DNA from: CAZFHA01 sp964518595 | Lineage (GTDB): Bacteria > Bacillota > Clostridia > Saccharofermentanales > Saccharofermentanaceae | Length of the DNA stretch: 64,000 bases | Reading direction: 5' to 3' | Assembly: GCA_964518595.1 (NCBI GenBank) | Contig: CAZFHA010000004.1 | Location: 108,936-172,935, forward strand | Part shown: positions 8,665-17,579 of the stretch, in pieces | Position numbering within the stretch: position 1 is the first letter of the stretch | Layout of the letters: each line of letters starts with the position of its first letter | Position numbers and translations under genes: made by a program | Notes under the pieces: model-generated | The model's input: the letters and a program-made list of their open reading frames with translations, nothing else | Told to the model about the DNA's origin: nothing | Database searches by the model: none

Positions 8665-10665
8665 TTATACATTTGTCTGGCGAAGTATATTTTCGGTCAA
8701 AGTATTTACGACTTCTCTAGAGGGATCATCCGTCGCACAAGCAGTTGATGATTGTGAAAAATCAAATTTGAGTTTTTCTAGCAAGAATTTATGCCGTGCT
8801 TCAAATGATTGGAAAATATCATCCCAAGAAAGCGCATAAATCTCAAAATTTTGTATTATATTCGCCAATCCTAACTTCCCATGTTGTTTAAAATTATTGT
8901 ATTTTGTTTTAATATCCTCATCTACAGATGCACAAACAGCATAGAACTTCCATGTCCTATTCGCTCCACTGAACCTAGGTTCTTTTCTAATTATGTTAGC
9001 ATACCGTTCGACTTGACTAAAAACATCAGTTGAGAGAGAGACATGGGGTGCTTTCAATTCAATGATAAGCATTTCGCTACTATCATTTTCTTTAATCTGC
9101 TGCGTATAAAGAAAGATATCCGCACGTTGAATACTTTCGGCTTTAGGCATAGAACAGTCAACAGAAACTTGCGAGCCTACAAGTCTCTCATACTCAGCAA
9201 GGGAAGTGGCAAGAGTTTTATCTGCAGTAAGCAAATGATATTGCTCTCCGAAAAGCCAAAAGTGCTGCTCAATAATCTTCTGTATGTGATCTCTTTCGTT
9301 CGAGAACTTGTGCATATCAAATACAATCAACTTTAAATTCTGAATAATCTCCACTCGCTTTTCAATAATTCCTATCGACTCGACAATAAATTGCAGTTTT
9401 GTTCTTTGTAAAATATCAGCAAATAACTTTCTTTGCTCAGCAGTTAAATTAACAACTTGTTCGATAATACCTAACAGATTTTCTCTCTCTTCTGTCGATA
9501 ACAATAGATTCAAGAATCCTAGAAAAGACTTCTCCTGCTTGTCATTCAATTTATAGAAAATCCTTGGTTCAACACAGTATAGTTCTCTAGTTACAGTTTC
9601 AAAATCTCTCTTACGGAGTTGTCCATAGTCATCTTCAGGAAATGAGGGAAATGATCCTCGTTTCTCCATACCAGCTAACTGTTGTTCAGCTTGACTAACA
9701 AGAAATTTTTGCCGTGCCTCCGTAATCAACTTATTTATTTCTTTCCTTAATTTCATAAAAATCTCTCTGCTGTGAGGTATAGTCTCTAACGTTTGCTGAG
9801 GTATATCACTATCTTGCAAAAAAATCGCACTTTGAGAAGTAATAAATTTTGAAGAAACAAAGACATTATGATAAAATTGAACCGTATTATTATTGAACCC
9901 AGTATTTCTTGCAGCAAGCACTTCGCCAATTTCTGATAAGTAATATATCTTTGAGGAATTATCAATACTCTTTTTCCAAATAATTAAGCTAATGGAAAAC
10001 GTTTCTCCCATGACTTCTATTTCTGTATCCACACTTAATGCCTCATCAATATACTGACGATAATCAAGTGTAATGCCCTCATATCCTAGTGTAAAATTTT
10101 TACTCTTATTCAAATACAAGAACCACGAAAATTCCTGAAGCAATTTTTGTGAAACGTTACTGAACGATAAACTATCAATCGTAGTCCCGTCTGCTAATGG
10201 AAATTCTACAATTGTTCCCGTTTTAGCAGATCCAACAGCATTAGACACCTCAGATGTATCAAAGTTACTTCTGTCAACTTGAGACATAGAGACAGTATAT
10301 TTTTTCAAAGTACCATCTTCTTCATAAACTGTATTCCATATTGCTGAATGAGAAAAACAGAGATAAGAGAATCGTCCCTTGCCTTTATTCATTTGAGACT
10401 TAATTCGAATACTGGAGGAGTTTTTCATAGATGACAAAAAGGTACCAAATGTTTGATCAATGGTATCATACTCAATTCCACGACCATTATCTGAAATTCT
10501 CACGCACATTGATTCTTGCATAGGCTTACCTTCAAAAGATACATCTACCATGGTAGCTCCAGCCTCAAATCCATTCCAAATATACTCACATATTGCTTCT
10601 TGACAATCCTTTGTTATGCCCGCCCTATCAAAGCTGCTATTATTTAATGCTACCTTCCGTTTCAT
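8665..10665 (-). CDS. GHKL (MORC/Hsp90-like) ATPase with C-terminal Shedu-like nuclease domain
   Basis: In this 666-residue protein the N-terminal ~200 residues form a GHKL ATPase. The N-box is in EYIWNGFEAGA (about residue 29), and the ATP-lid motif DNGRGIEYDTI is near residue 60, followed by a glycine-rich NKGKGRFSYL segment near residue 94. The middle is helical. The C-terminal ~150 residues contain RADIFLYTQ followed by MLIIELKAP and a downstream Q-x3-Y, the D...ExK arrangement of PD-(D/E)xK nucleases and closest in look to Shedu/DUF4263. It follows an ImmA/IrrE gene by 67 bp and precedes a restriction operon, so a nucleotide-gated nuclease defence role is plausible. I do not recognise a named system. 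Confidence 0.75.
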   Translation of the reverse strand: MKRKVALNNSSFDRAGITKDCQEAICEYIWNGFEAGATMVDVSFEGKPMQESMCVRISDNGRGIEYDTIDQTFGTFLSSMKNSSSIRIKSQMNKGKGRFSYLCFSHSAIWNTVYEEDGTLKKYTVSMSQVDRSNFDTSEVSNAVGSAKTGTIVEFPLADGTTIDSLSFSNVSQKLLQEFSWFLYLNKSKNFTLGYEGITLDYRQYIDEALSVDTEIEVMGETFSISLIIWKKSIDNSSKIYYLSEIGEVLAARNTGFNNNTVQFYHNVFVSSKFITSQSAIFLQDSDIPQQTLETIPHSREIFMKLRKEINKLITEARQKFLVSQAEQQLAGMEKRGSFPSFPEDDYGQLRKRDFETVTRELYCVEPRIFYKLNDKQEKSFLGFLNLLLSTEERENLLGIIEQVVNLTAEQRKLFADILQRTKLQFIVESIGIIEKRVEIIQNLKLIVFDMHKFSNERDHIQKIIEQHFWLFGEQYHLLTADKTLATSLAEYERLVGSQVSVDCSMPKAESIQRADIFLYTQQIKENDSSEMLIIELKAPHVSLSTDVFSQVERYANIIRKEPRFSGANRTWKFYAVCASVDEDIKTKYNNFKQHGKLGLANIIQNFEIYALSWDDIFQSFEARHKFLLEKLKFDFSQSSTACATDDPSREVVNTLTENILRQTNV

Positions 10666-10732
10666 TTGCTGATACCTCCATCATTAAACGCTATCTTCTT
10701 CGCATCTCAAATTTTTCTCTATTCAAGTCAAA

Positions 10733-11896
10733 TTAATCTATCTTCATAAGAGTCTTCTTCACAAGCTCCGAGAATGTCTTTCGATTGGTGTGTGTCAATT
10801 GAAAAGCCTCAGTATAAGTAGTATAACCTTCATGAATACTGTTAGATAAAGCAGAGATAAATCGGTGATCGACTTTACTTTGCAGAGTGTTGTAATAATG
10901 TCCACCAGGGATTTTGGCCGTCTTTTGAGCTTCATAATTCTTTAGAGCGCTATCAGCGATTTCACTATAGATTGAAAGGCTAATAAGCCTTTGATCAAGT
11001 GCTCGCCATGCAACAACTGTACTGCCACACTTAAAATACTTAGCTAATTCTAATATTTTAGCTTCAATAGAATTCCCATCTAGTGTAGTCCACTTATTCA
11101 TGAACTTTTCCATGGGAACAAGTATCTCACCAGCCACAGCATTACACAGAACCTCAAGACCACTAACGCTCTTCGTATTCATATAGTAATCGTTATAAAA
11201 ACTATTTTCTCCCAACCAGATATGGGTCAGTTCATGAACCAAAGAGAACACTTTACCATTTTGGCTATCCGTAGAATTAATGAATATTAGTGGAGCGTAA
11301 GAATCAATAATGGTAAAGGCTCTAAATTCACGAACGTCTAATGGCTGATGTGTATTGGACCCTACCACGCCATTCATCATAACTAGGACGCCTATTTTCT
11401 CCAACTTTTCCCGAAGAAAATGAAAAGATTCACTAGCATTGGAGCAGTGGGTATACCAATCTAGAGGTAGACTCATATCTGTACGAATACCTTCAACAAT
11501 TTGAGATAGGCTATCTGTAGGCTTGAACTTACCCACAAAGGGAAGCACACCTACATCACTATGCTTCAAGTAATTACGCATCCATTCCTGTATTGCCTCC
11601 ATCTCGTGTATTGTATTCACAAGATTGCGGCTTGGATGGTCTATGTACTGACTGTCGACAGTCCGATATTGCAGAATATCCATGGGCTCTGCTGGGGGAG
11701 TATCTAAGAAAAAATAGCCAAAGGGGATCTGGGTCTCACGACTAAATTTCTCCAGTTGCCGCAACGTTGGCTTCTTACTGCCAGAATGCCAAGCCTGCAA
11801 GTCAGCCCTAGACTTTTCTTTGAGATCAAGTGGATTAATGGTGCTATATATCCAGCGAAAAATTGCAGGATTTATGTCAATATTTACAGTGGACAT
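10733..11896 (-). CDS. XRE-like HTH plus ImmA/IrrE (COG2856) metallopeptidase
   Basis: This 387-residue protein starts with an HTH-type segment (residues ~1-65, including DLQAWHSGSKKPTLRQLEKFSRETQIPFGYFF). An ImmA/IrrE peptidase domain follows, with the zinc motif HELTHIWLG near residue 222 and the typical downstream NAVAGEILVP. Proteins of this type cleave or sense partner repressors, as ImmA and IrrE do, and often regulate mobile or defence operons. It is the first gene of a probable two-gene unit with the downstream GHKL-nuclease gene. I infer that it controls or activates its partner. The family call is firm; the substrate is unknown. Confidence 0.85.
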   Translation of the reverse strand: MSTVNIDINPAIFRWIYSTINPLDLKEKSRADLQAWHSGSKKPTLRQLEKFSRETQIPFGYFFLDTPPAEPMDILQYRTVDSQYIDHPSRNLVNTIHEMEAIQEWMRNYLKHSDVGVLPFVGKFKPTDSLSQIVEGIRTDMSLPLDWYTHCSNASESFHFLREKLEKIGVLVMMNGVVGSNTHQPLDVREFRAFTIIDSYAPLIFINSTDSQNGKVFSLVHELTHIWLGENSFYNDYYMNTKSVSGLEVLCNAVAGEILVPMEKFMNKWTTLDGNSIEAKILELAKYFKCGSTVVAWRALDQRLISLSIYSEIADSALKNYEAQKTAKIPGGHYYNTLQSKVDHRFISALSNSIHEGYTTYTEAFQLTHTNRKTFSELVKKTLMKID

Positions 11897-12064
11897 CTTA
11901 GCTACCTCCTCCCCAAGATTGATAGGTGAACTTTGTATATTCTTATAATTATTCTAACATATTTAGACTGTGATATTTTTAGGAAATATGCTTGCGAGCG
12001 TAGATTTATATCTAACTCACAGTTGTTTCCATAATGGAGCCAACGGGTCTATTTCATCTGGATT

Positions 12065-12089
12065 GCAGTGTCGAAAAAACCGACACTGC
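12065..12089. repeat. Perfect 9-bp inverted repeat in the 347-bp gap 11,897-12,243
   Basis: GCAGTGTCG and CGACACTGC flank a 7-base A-rich loop. A second, overlapping hairpin can form between the loop A-run and GGTTTTTT just downstream. There is no clean T-tract for the neighbouring minus-strand gene, but a plus-strand reading ends in TTTTTTC, so it could act as a terminator in that direction. Confidence 0.5.
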
Positions 12090-12141
12090 CTTGCTCGTCT
12101 GGTTTTTTCTATAAATAGGGAGTTCCTAGATGTCTAACCTG

Positions 12142-12182
12142 CCCCATTGAGCTGTTGCGAAATTTGCAACAGCTCAATGGGG
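12142..12182. repeat. Long perfect 17-bp palindrome with 7-base loop
   Basis: CCCCATTGAGCTGTTGC (12142-12158) and its exact complement (12166-12182) surround GAAATTT. Outside a small bulge the stem can be extended by TCTAA/TTAGA. Neither end carries a T-run, so a simple intrinsic terminator is unlikely. It lies between the defence island and the EcsC gene and may be a relic of a mobile element or a structured RNA. Confidence 0.6.
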
Positions 12183-12243
12183 TTAGATTAATGCGATTTT
12201 TGTTTCTTTAGCGGTTGTCAGTTAATAGTTTATAGACACTTAT

Positions 12244-13023
12244 CTACTCGTCTTCGAAACCAACCATTTCCACTTCTAAGTGACTTTCTTCAAAGGTAGC
12301 AGTAAAGAAATCTGCTCTTGCTTGTTTGAAGGTCTGGAGTTCCTTTTTGAGTCTCAATGACATGGGCTTAAATGTGGCTAGAGTAATACCTCCTGATATC
12401 ACTCCCCCAAGCACGGGTACAAATTTAGATACACCTCGAGCAAAGGTTTGCTTGGTCATTTTCATACCTAGAGTAAGAGCAACTTTTTTGACTATGGGAT
12501 AAAGTGTGCCTTTGGTAAGAGATTGGGCGGCAATTCTTTTGGCTGTGGAAGCTGCTGCCATATTAGATACTTTTGTTATAACTTTGGTGGCACTGTTTAC
12601 ACCAAACATGATCCCGATAAACAGGGTCATCATGGATTGGGTAGTCTCATCAAATTCCGCTAAATCATGCCATCCATATAAGTAGGCAAGTTTTTGAACT
12701 ATTCGAAGAATATGCCCATAGTATTGTGCTACATCTGCTGGGATTGTTGCTGCCATGGCTACACCACCTGGCAGGCCAGATACGAAGGATATGCTAGATA
12801 CTTTGGCAGTTTCTAGATTAATGTGCTTGCTTGCAAGTTCATCAATGACACTCTCGGGAATTCCAGCATGAGCGGGGCTATAATCAATTGCTGTCTCGAT
12901 TTGCTCTACTGTACAGTGTTGCTGTAACTCTTTACGAAGAAAGTCCTCTCTTTGAATTTTCACTAGCGGCAGGGTTGATGCTTTGTGTAGGATGACTTGA
13001 AATGCATTTGAACTATTTTCCAT
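12244..13023 (-). CDS. EcsC family protein
   Basis: This 259-residue protein has a central hydrophobic, glycine-rich segment (VSGLPGGVAMAATIPADVAQYYGHILRIVQKLAYLYGW, about residues 80-118) that is diagnostic of the EcsC family. Further glycine-rich helices follow (about residues 130-225) and the tail is charged. EcsC proteins are membrane-associated and poorly characterised; the name comes from the Bacillus ecs locus. The ATG is preceded by GGAGGA at good spacing. No ABC transporter accompanies it, so it stands alone between the defence island and hypothetical genes. Confidence 0.8.
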   Translation of the reverse strand: MENSSNAFQVILHKASTLPLVKIQREDFLRKELQQHCTVEQIETAIDYSPAHAGIPESVIDELASKHINLETAKVSSISFVSGLPGGVAMAATIPADVAQYYGHILRIVQKLAYLYGWHDLAEFDETTQSMMTLFIGIMFGVNSATKVITKVSNMAAASTAKRIAAQSLTKGTLYPIVKKVALTLGMKMTKQTFARGVSKFVPVLGGVISGGITLATFKPMSLRLKKELQTFKQARADFFTATFEESHLEVEMVGFEDE

Positions 13024-13399
13024 GTAACAAATTCCTCCATTCTTTGTGTATGTTCTGTTATATACTGTGAAAATTTCGCGAGTAGTTCTCTTCTATTCAA
13101 TCATTTCATTTCTATATAATCTGCAGTGAACGGTGATTATTTTTATAGGCCAATGCACTGCTAACATTAGGGTTCGAGATATCTTTAATGTATACTTGCT
13201 GACTTTAGGTTAAAGTCTTTTGCCTGAAGTAGCATACAAATATTTGCAAGGTCATCCCCAGAAAAATTATTCTTTACACTAGAAATAAAGGGAGCCAAAA
13301 AGTTCACCTTATGTTAATTAATAGAGAAATTTACCGAAAGAAGCGGATTTACAGCTTTATACTTTATCTCGCCAGTTTTCATGTCTTAGCTTAGCTTTT
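13024..13399. other. Non-coding gap with a small palindrome
   Basis: This 376-bp A+T-rich gap lies upstream of the EcsC gene and downstream of the small membrane-peptide gene. I see no convincing ORF or RNA gene. The only structure noted is a perfect palindrome, GACTTTA-GGT-TAAAGTC, at 13201-13217, which may be a regulator site. The EcsC promoter should lie at the low-coordinate end. Confidence 0.4.
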
Positions 13400-13531
13400 C
13401 TACATCTCTGGAGAAAGCCATATATCAGAAAAGGTGTAAGCAAAAACTGACAGGCATATCATAGTAATTCCTATTAGTGCAATTGCTATTTTTTTGTTTG
13501 GCGGTATCCTTTTTTCCCTGTTTTCCCCCAT
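13400..13531 (-). CDS. Small single-span membrane protein (43 aa)
   Basis: This short ORF starts at an ATG at 13531, just 3 bp after the TGA of the upstream gene. The sequence before it (AAGGAGTATGGGGGG) can serve as ribosome-binding site, so translation is probably coupled. The product has a basic N-terminus (MGENREKRIPPNKK), one hydrophobic helix (IAIALIGITMICLSVFAY, residues ~15-32) and a short tail. It may be a regulatory or immunity peptide for the upstream gene. Function is unknown. Confidence 0.55.
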   Translation of the reverse strand: MGENREKRIPPNKKIAIALIGITMICLSVFAYTFSDIWLSPEM

Positions 13532-13534
13532 TAC

Positions 13535-14554
13535 TCAGCCCCCCATACTCCTTAGCCGATCTTCTTTGCCTTTTTCAATTCCCAACTGCCAAAGCCCCAT
13601 ATCTAAGCATTTCATCGGAGTATATAGCTCCCTTGCCTCTATTGACAGACTGTCTCTAAAATCCTGAAAGGTCGATTCGTTCCTTTGATAATAATTCCAA
13701 AGCTGACGAAGTGACCTGGAGCTTATTTGAGCGGCGGCAATACCAAGAGTCTTAGCTGACTCGGTAAAATATTTGTCCAAGGCAGGCGTGCAGCCAAAAA
13801 CACCCAGCAAAATTTTACTAATCAAAGTATCTGTTACCAGAGAGGATATTCCTGTATTCTGCCAATATTTTTGATAGTGAAGACTGATTATCTCGGCGGT
13901 TTCTAGTGTTAAGGCAATAGACTCTTGACTACCATCGGCCTGAAATAGCGGCTGATATTTTAACTTTGATAATTCGATTACCAAGTCTTTATGAACAAGG
14001 TGGTCGAAGCGCACGAGGGCAGACTTTTGTAGCATTCCCCAACTGGCCAAGTACCAGGCTAATTGTAGGCTGAGATAATCAGCATCAAATCTAGTTACCA
14101 TGCTATATTGGGCAAGAAAAGCTCTTCGACAATGTTCCCAGGAGCGTAGCCTTGTGTATGAATTCTCCACTATAGAGTCGTAATACCGTTGGGCAGCGCT
14201 GACAATTTCCCTAGCTTGAAAAGTTGCTGTTTTTTCTTCTGTCTGGCTATAGCTGAGAGTATCTATTTTCTTCTCCAAAGGATCTGAGTTAAGCTGAGTC
14301 GAACTTTCCTTTTTCCTAGTAAAAATAACCTTTTTTTCTTTAGCAAGTAATTTGGCAGAGTAATCCGCATTTAGCCACCCGTAACTCAGTGACCCTCCAC
14401 TGCCATCATTCCAGAGTTGGGCAGAATGACTATATGCTGATGGTGGAAGGCCGCCAACAATCTCGGCCACTTTATCGAAGGTCAGGACTATTTGCGGCTC
14501 GTTGCATTCAATTAAATAGCGGGTTAAGTCTTGGTATTTATCTCCCTTAGGCAT
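13535..14554 (-). CDS. DUF7662-like N-terminal domain with putative OGG-fold-like C-terminal domain
   Basis: The first ~80 residues of this 339-residue protein match the DUF7662 pattern (KYQDLTRYL, ITF-like VLTFDKVAEIVGGLPPSA, and W/G pairs ending in KVIFTRK). The rest is helical. SKILLGVFGCTPALDKYFTESAK near residue 240 is reminiscent of DUF6308-like, helix-hairpin-helix glycosylase-fold proteins of unknown role. It ends ...MGLWQLGIEKGK, echoing the end of the gene at 16,377-17,579. A strong AAGGAG site supports the start. The function is not established; nucleic-acid binding is my inference. Confidence 0.5.
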   Translation of the reverse strand: MPKGDKYQDLTRYLIECNEPQIVLTFDKVAEIVGGLPPSAYSHSAQLWNDGSGGSLSYGWLNADYSAKLLAKEKKVIFTRKKESSTQLNSDPLEKKIDTLSYSQTEEKTATFQAREIVSAAQRYYDSIVENSYTRLRSWEHCRRAFLAQYSMVTRFDADYLSLQLAWYLASWGMLQKSALVRFDHLVHKDLVIELSKLKYQPLFQADGSQESIALTLETAEIISLHYQKYWQNTGISSLVTDTLISKILLGVFGCTPALDKYFTESAKTLGIAAAQISSRSLRQLWNYYQRNESTFQDFRDSLSIEARELYTPMKCLDMGLWQLGIEKGKEDRLRSMGG

Positions 14555-14768
14555 ACAGACACTCCTTATCTTTACTGCTAGATCAACAGCCCATCCTACT
14601 AAAAATATGCCCTAAACAAGTTTTCAACACCTAAATCATTTATAATATTTCTATTTTTTATAGTTTATCATAGCTATAGTATTCGGGAAAGAGAATGCCC
14701 CACAAGATTTTTCTTTCTTGCAGGGCTTAACAGCGTTAATACTTTTAGATAATAAGGTAGGAATGGGC

Positions 14769-15830
14769 TTAACGCTCGGGATAAGCAAAAACTTCCATAT
14801 TTTCTGTGATGTAACTTGTCTCATTCATGTACAGCCAGACTTCGAAAGGGGTTTTTCCATTAGCTTTTACATCATCCACATTGCCACTTTCCCCTCCAAC
14901 TAATTTACCATTATCATCGCGAAAAAAAACAACCACCGACACCGATTCAATGTCAAAATCGTTGGGATTAGATATCTCACCAACTATCTGGTCTTCCCGC
15001 TTAACCGGATTCTCAACAATTAGCGGCTCTCCAGCGACTGTAATCTTCTCTGGTGCAATCCAGTTATAATCATCTGGCGGAAGGATTTCAAAGTCTACCG
15101 TAGCCGGTTCACTCTCAACAGTCATGGCACTGCCAGCGCTATTCAGAACACTATCTGGAAGGATCAAAGCTTCCACAATATCTTCTGTTCCAAGAACTGC
15201 CCCTTCAGCATCCCTAGCGGTTATCCTCACGGTAGGAAATTCAACGCCTCTTTCCTTATTGGGATTCTTTATAGAAAGGGCATATTGAATCTCGTAACCA
15301 GATCTCTCTAAGGAGACAACATAAGCATTTTCACCCAATTCCAATGGCAATAGATCCGCAGTTGCCACAGCCTTCTGAACCTCAATATTAACCTCATCAG
15401 AACGTTCAAGCTCAAAGGTTTTTGTAACCCCCAGTGCAGAAACGGAGTAGCTAATAATACCGTCTTTATAAGTAAAGGTTTTTGTATCGTCTGAAGAAGC
15501 CAGTAATGCCGCTTCAGTACGACTCTTATCATTGGCGGAGTCCCAGGAATATTCATTACCGCCCGTAGTCGGCGCCGTGTACGTTCCTGCCCAGTACAGC
15601 GATGTACTGTTGTCCTCAGCTCTCCAATATACTTCGATTGTGCCATCTGCAATCATCGCAACATGATAATTTGTATCTGAATCTGAATTTCTTTGTTTCC
15701 AACCGCCATCTAATTTAAGCGGCGTAGCGCCCGTAGCATTATTAGCATCACCGCCACTTGTGTTACCATTACAACCATTAAGTACAAAAATAAGTGTAAG
15801 TGCTAAAATCAATGTAAGTATACGCTTCAT
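14769..15830 (-). CDS. Secreted lipoprotein, hypothetical
   Basis: This 353-residue protein has a classic lipoprotein signal: KR, a hydrophobic core (ILTLILALTLIFVL) and a lipobox ending NGC, with Cys at about residue 20. The mature N-terminus is Gly/Asn/Ala-rich. Residues ~40-150 look like a beta-rich domain (LDGGWKQRNSDSDTNYHVAMIADGTIEVYW). Residues ~175-350 contain two immunoglobulin-like segments, one reading EIQYALSIKNPNKERGVEFPTVRITARDAEG and one reading GEISNPNDFDIESVSVVVFFRDDNGKL, both typical of proteins that mention conserved Asn-Pro beta-strands. The role is unknown; it is anchored outside the membrane. AAGGAG precedes the ATG. Confidence 0.7.
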   Translation of the reverse strand: MKRILTLILALTLIFVLNGCNGNTSGGDANNATGATPLKLDGGWKQRNSDSDTNYHVAMIADGTIEVYWRAEDNSTSLYWAGTYTAPTTGGNEYSWDSANDKSRTEAALLASSDDTKTFTYKDGIISYSVSALGVTKTFELERSDEVNIEVQKAVATADLLPLELGENAYVVSLERSGYEIQYALSIKNPNKERGVEFPTVRITARDAEGAVLGTEDIVEALILPDSVLNSAGSAMTVESEPATVDFEILPPDDYNWIAPEKITVAGEPLIVENPVKREDQIVGEISNPNDFDIESVSVVVFFRDDNGKLVGGESGNVDDVKANGKTPFEVWLYMNETSYITENMEVFAYPER

Positions 15831-16309
15831 TTTTTTCTCCTTAATATCGTTAATTGAGATAACTAGAACTACTAAAAGATAATTTTGTTAATGTCCGACC
15901 GTGAAAAAGAAAGCTTGTCTTTTTTTACACAAGTTTTCCCCAGAGAGGTATTTCCGCCTATAAAACTAAAGCCTTTAGGGAAAATGAATTTTGCGAACGT
16001 ATATTTATACGTAGAATGGAATCAAAAAAATCGAAAAGCAGAGAATAATCATGACCCCTCAAAATTAACCCCAATCTATAGCCCCAAATTTGTACAAACC
16101 CAAAAGCATCCCCTCTGTATAAACCATATATCAGCTATGGTTCTCTACCGTGCTTACATCTACTCCCTCAACGCCCCCCTCCTTAAATAACAATCTAGAG
16201 TATACACATAAACAATCATAAGGTAAATATTATTAGTTAAATTTATTCACTTTGAAAAACTATATCCCTAAGTTTTAACTTATTACTTAAGAAAAAGTGA
16301 ATAACAGAA
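15831..16309. other. Non-coding gap, promoter region of the lipoprotein gene
   Basis: About 480 bp of A+T-rich DNA with no convincing gene. A 101-codon plus-strand open frame exists (15885-16190) but has no ribosome-binding site and no domain-like composition. The lipoprotein promoter must lie in its left part. Confidence 0.4.
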
Positions 16310-16332
16310 AAGCTCCCAAAAATTGAGAGCTA
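16310..16332 (-). terminator. Intrinsic terminator after the gene at 16,377
   Basis: Read on the minus strand, AGCTCTCAA pairs with TTGGGAGCT around a short T-rich loop (one mismatch), followed by TTTTCTG. It sits about 45 bp past the stop codon of the 400-residue gene. Confidence 0.65.
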
Positions 16333-16376
16333 CATCCTTTAGCATGATAGACAGCTTACCAGGTCTTCCCCCCTAC

Positions 16377-17579
16377 CTAATCCCCCACGCCCTCTCGACC
16401 CAACTGCCACAAATACTTGTCAATCGACTTCAGGCTGTACCTGACCAGGCCATAGTAGGAGCGGAAGTCCCGCAGCACATAGGTAAAGGTGTGGTAGTCT
16501 TTTCTCATGTTCATGGTATTTTGTTTGGTAAAGCGCTCTTTTTCATTGAAAAACCGCAAAACCTTGTCCACCTGTTCGCTATAGACTGGGAAATCGTGAT
16601 TGTTATGAAGGCTACAATACTTGGTGGCGAAGCTGTAGTGATCCTGCCCTTTTTTCTGCCCTCGGCGCATGTCTTCGATCAGTGACAGGTCGCCAGCCTT
16701 GATCCGCTGCTCTAGGTTCAGAGTCATGAAATATCTGGCTGTGGAATAGACCTCCAACTTATAACTACCGTAGAGGGCACTGAGAGTGGCAACTTTCAGC
16801 AGCACATCTGAAAAGAGGCGATTATCAGGGCAAAAGCGGCTAAACAATTTTTCTAAAGCCGCCTCCTGCTCCTTCAAAACCTCCAGCGTCTCCCAATTTT
16901 GCAGGTAGACCTCCAGCTGCTTAGCGGAAGGAATCGAGACATGTAGTCCCAGGCGGTTGGACGAGGGTAGGGGCAGCTCTTCCTTGGCAAAAAACGCCGG
17001 AGAAAGAGGCATTTCCTCTTGAGGGTAGCGGATAGGCTGTAGAGATGGACTTCTATCCACGGCAAAAGTTGAAGGCCTTGGCGTACCTTCCCAAACTTGC
17101 CCAGCAGGCGGGGTGTCCGGCTCTTCGTCCATAATAAAAATAAAAGGCATAGCAGATTCCGGGTGGGCGCCTTGGCTGGGAGATATTAGCGGTTTCGCTA
17201 ACCCAGGCGACTTAACGGGATCCATTCCCCTTGTAGCAGGTGAAGAACTTTGGGGCATAGCTCCATAAGCCAGCTCACTGTGAATAAATTTATGCACTTG
17301 GCGAAGTTGGGACATGTAGGTATTGAGGTTCAATTCAATATTGCCCCGAGAAAATTGATTTAGGAGTTGCAGGAGAAGTTTTTGTCCCACCGCTTCGAAA
17401 TCGTCGGAAAAGATCACCTCCCAGAAGACTTCTTTGCCCCTTTTTCGCCAAATATAGAAGGCATCGCTGGCCGCTGTAGCCACAGTGTTGGCCGAAAAAT
17501 CCTGGCGCACTAAATAATCTTTGTAGGCAGACTTCATCCACTCTCGTGAGTATCCCATCAGTTCTTCTCTTGTATGCAT
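16377..17579 (-). CDS. Hypothetical protein with proline-rich linker and putative glycosylase-fold-like C-terminus
   Basis: This 400-residue protein has a helical N-terminal domain (residues ~1-110). A long Pro/Ser-rich low-complexity linker follows (about 113-205). The helical C-terminal domain contains YSFATKYCSLHNNHDFPVYSEQVDKVLRFF near residue 315. That pattern (SFxxKYCxxHNxxxFPxYxxxVDKxL) recurs in uncharacterised helix-rich proteins related to OGG/HhH-type folds. It ends KYLWQLGREG, resembling the end of the gene at 13,535-14,554, so the two may be distant relatives. The ribosome-binding site is AAAGGGA. Function is unknown. Confidence 0.5.
   Translation of the reverse strand: MHTREELMGYSREWMKSAYKDYLVRQDFSANTVATAASDAFYIWRKRGKEVFWEVIFSDDFEAVGQKLLLQLLNQFSRGNIELNLNTYMSQLRQVHKFIHSELAYGAMPQSSSPATRGMDPVKSPGLAKPLISPSQGAHPESAMPFIFIMDEEPDTPPAGQVWEGTPRPSTFAVDRSPSLQPIRYPQEEMPLSPAFFAKEELPLPSSNRLGLHVSIPSAKQLEVYLQNWETLEVLKEQEAALEKLFSRFCPDNRLFSDVLLKVATLSALYGSYKLEVYSTARYFMTLNLEQRIKAGDLSLIEDMRRGQKKGQDHYSFATKYCSLHNNHDFPVYSEQVDKVLRFFNEKERFTKQNTMNMRKDYHTFTYVLRDFRSYYGLVRYSLKSIDKYLWQLGREGVGD

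Noticed and set aside
15885..16190. 101-codon open frame on the plus strand
   Set aside because: It has no ribosome-binding site, odd composition and no domain-like pattern, and overlaps the probable lipoprotein promoter region.
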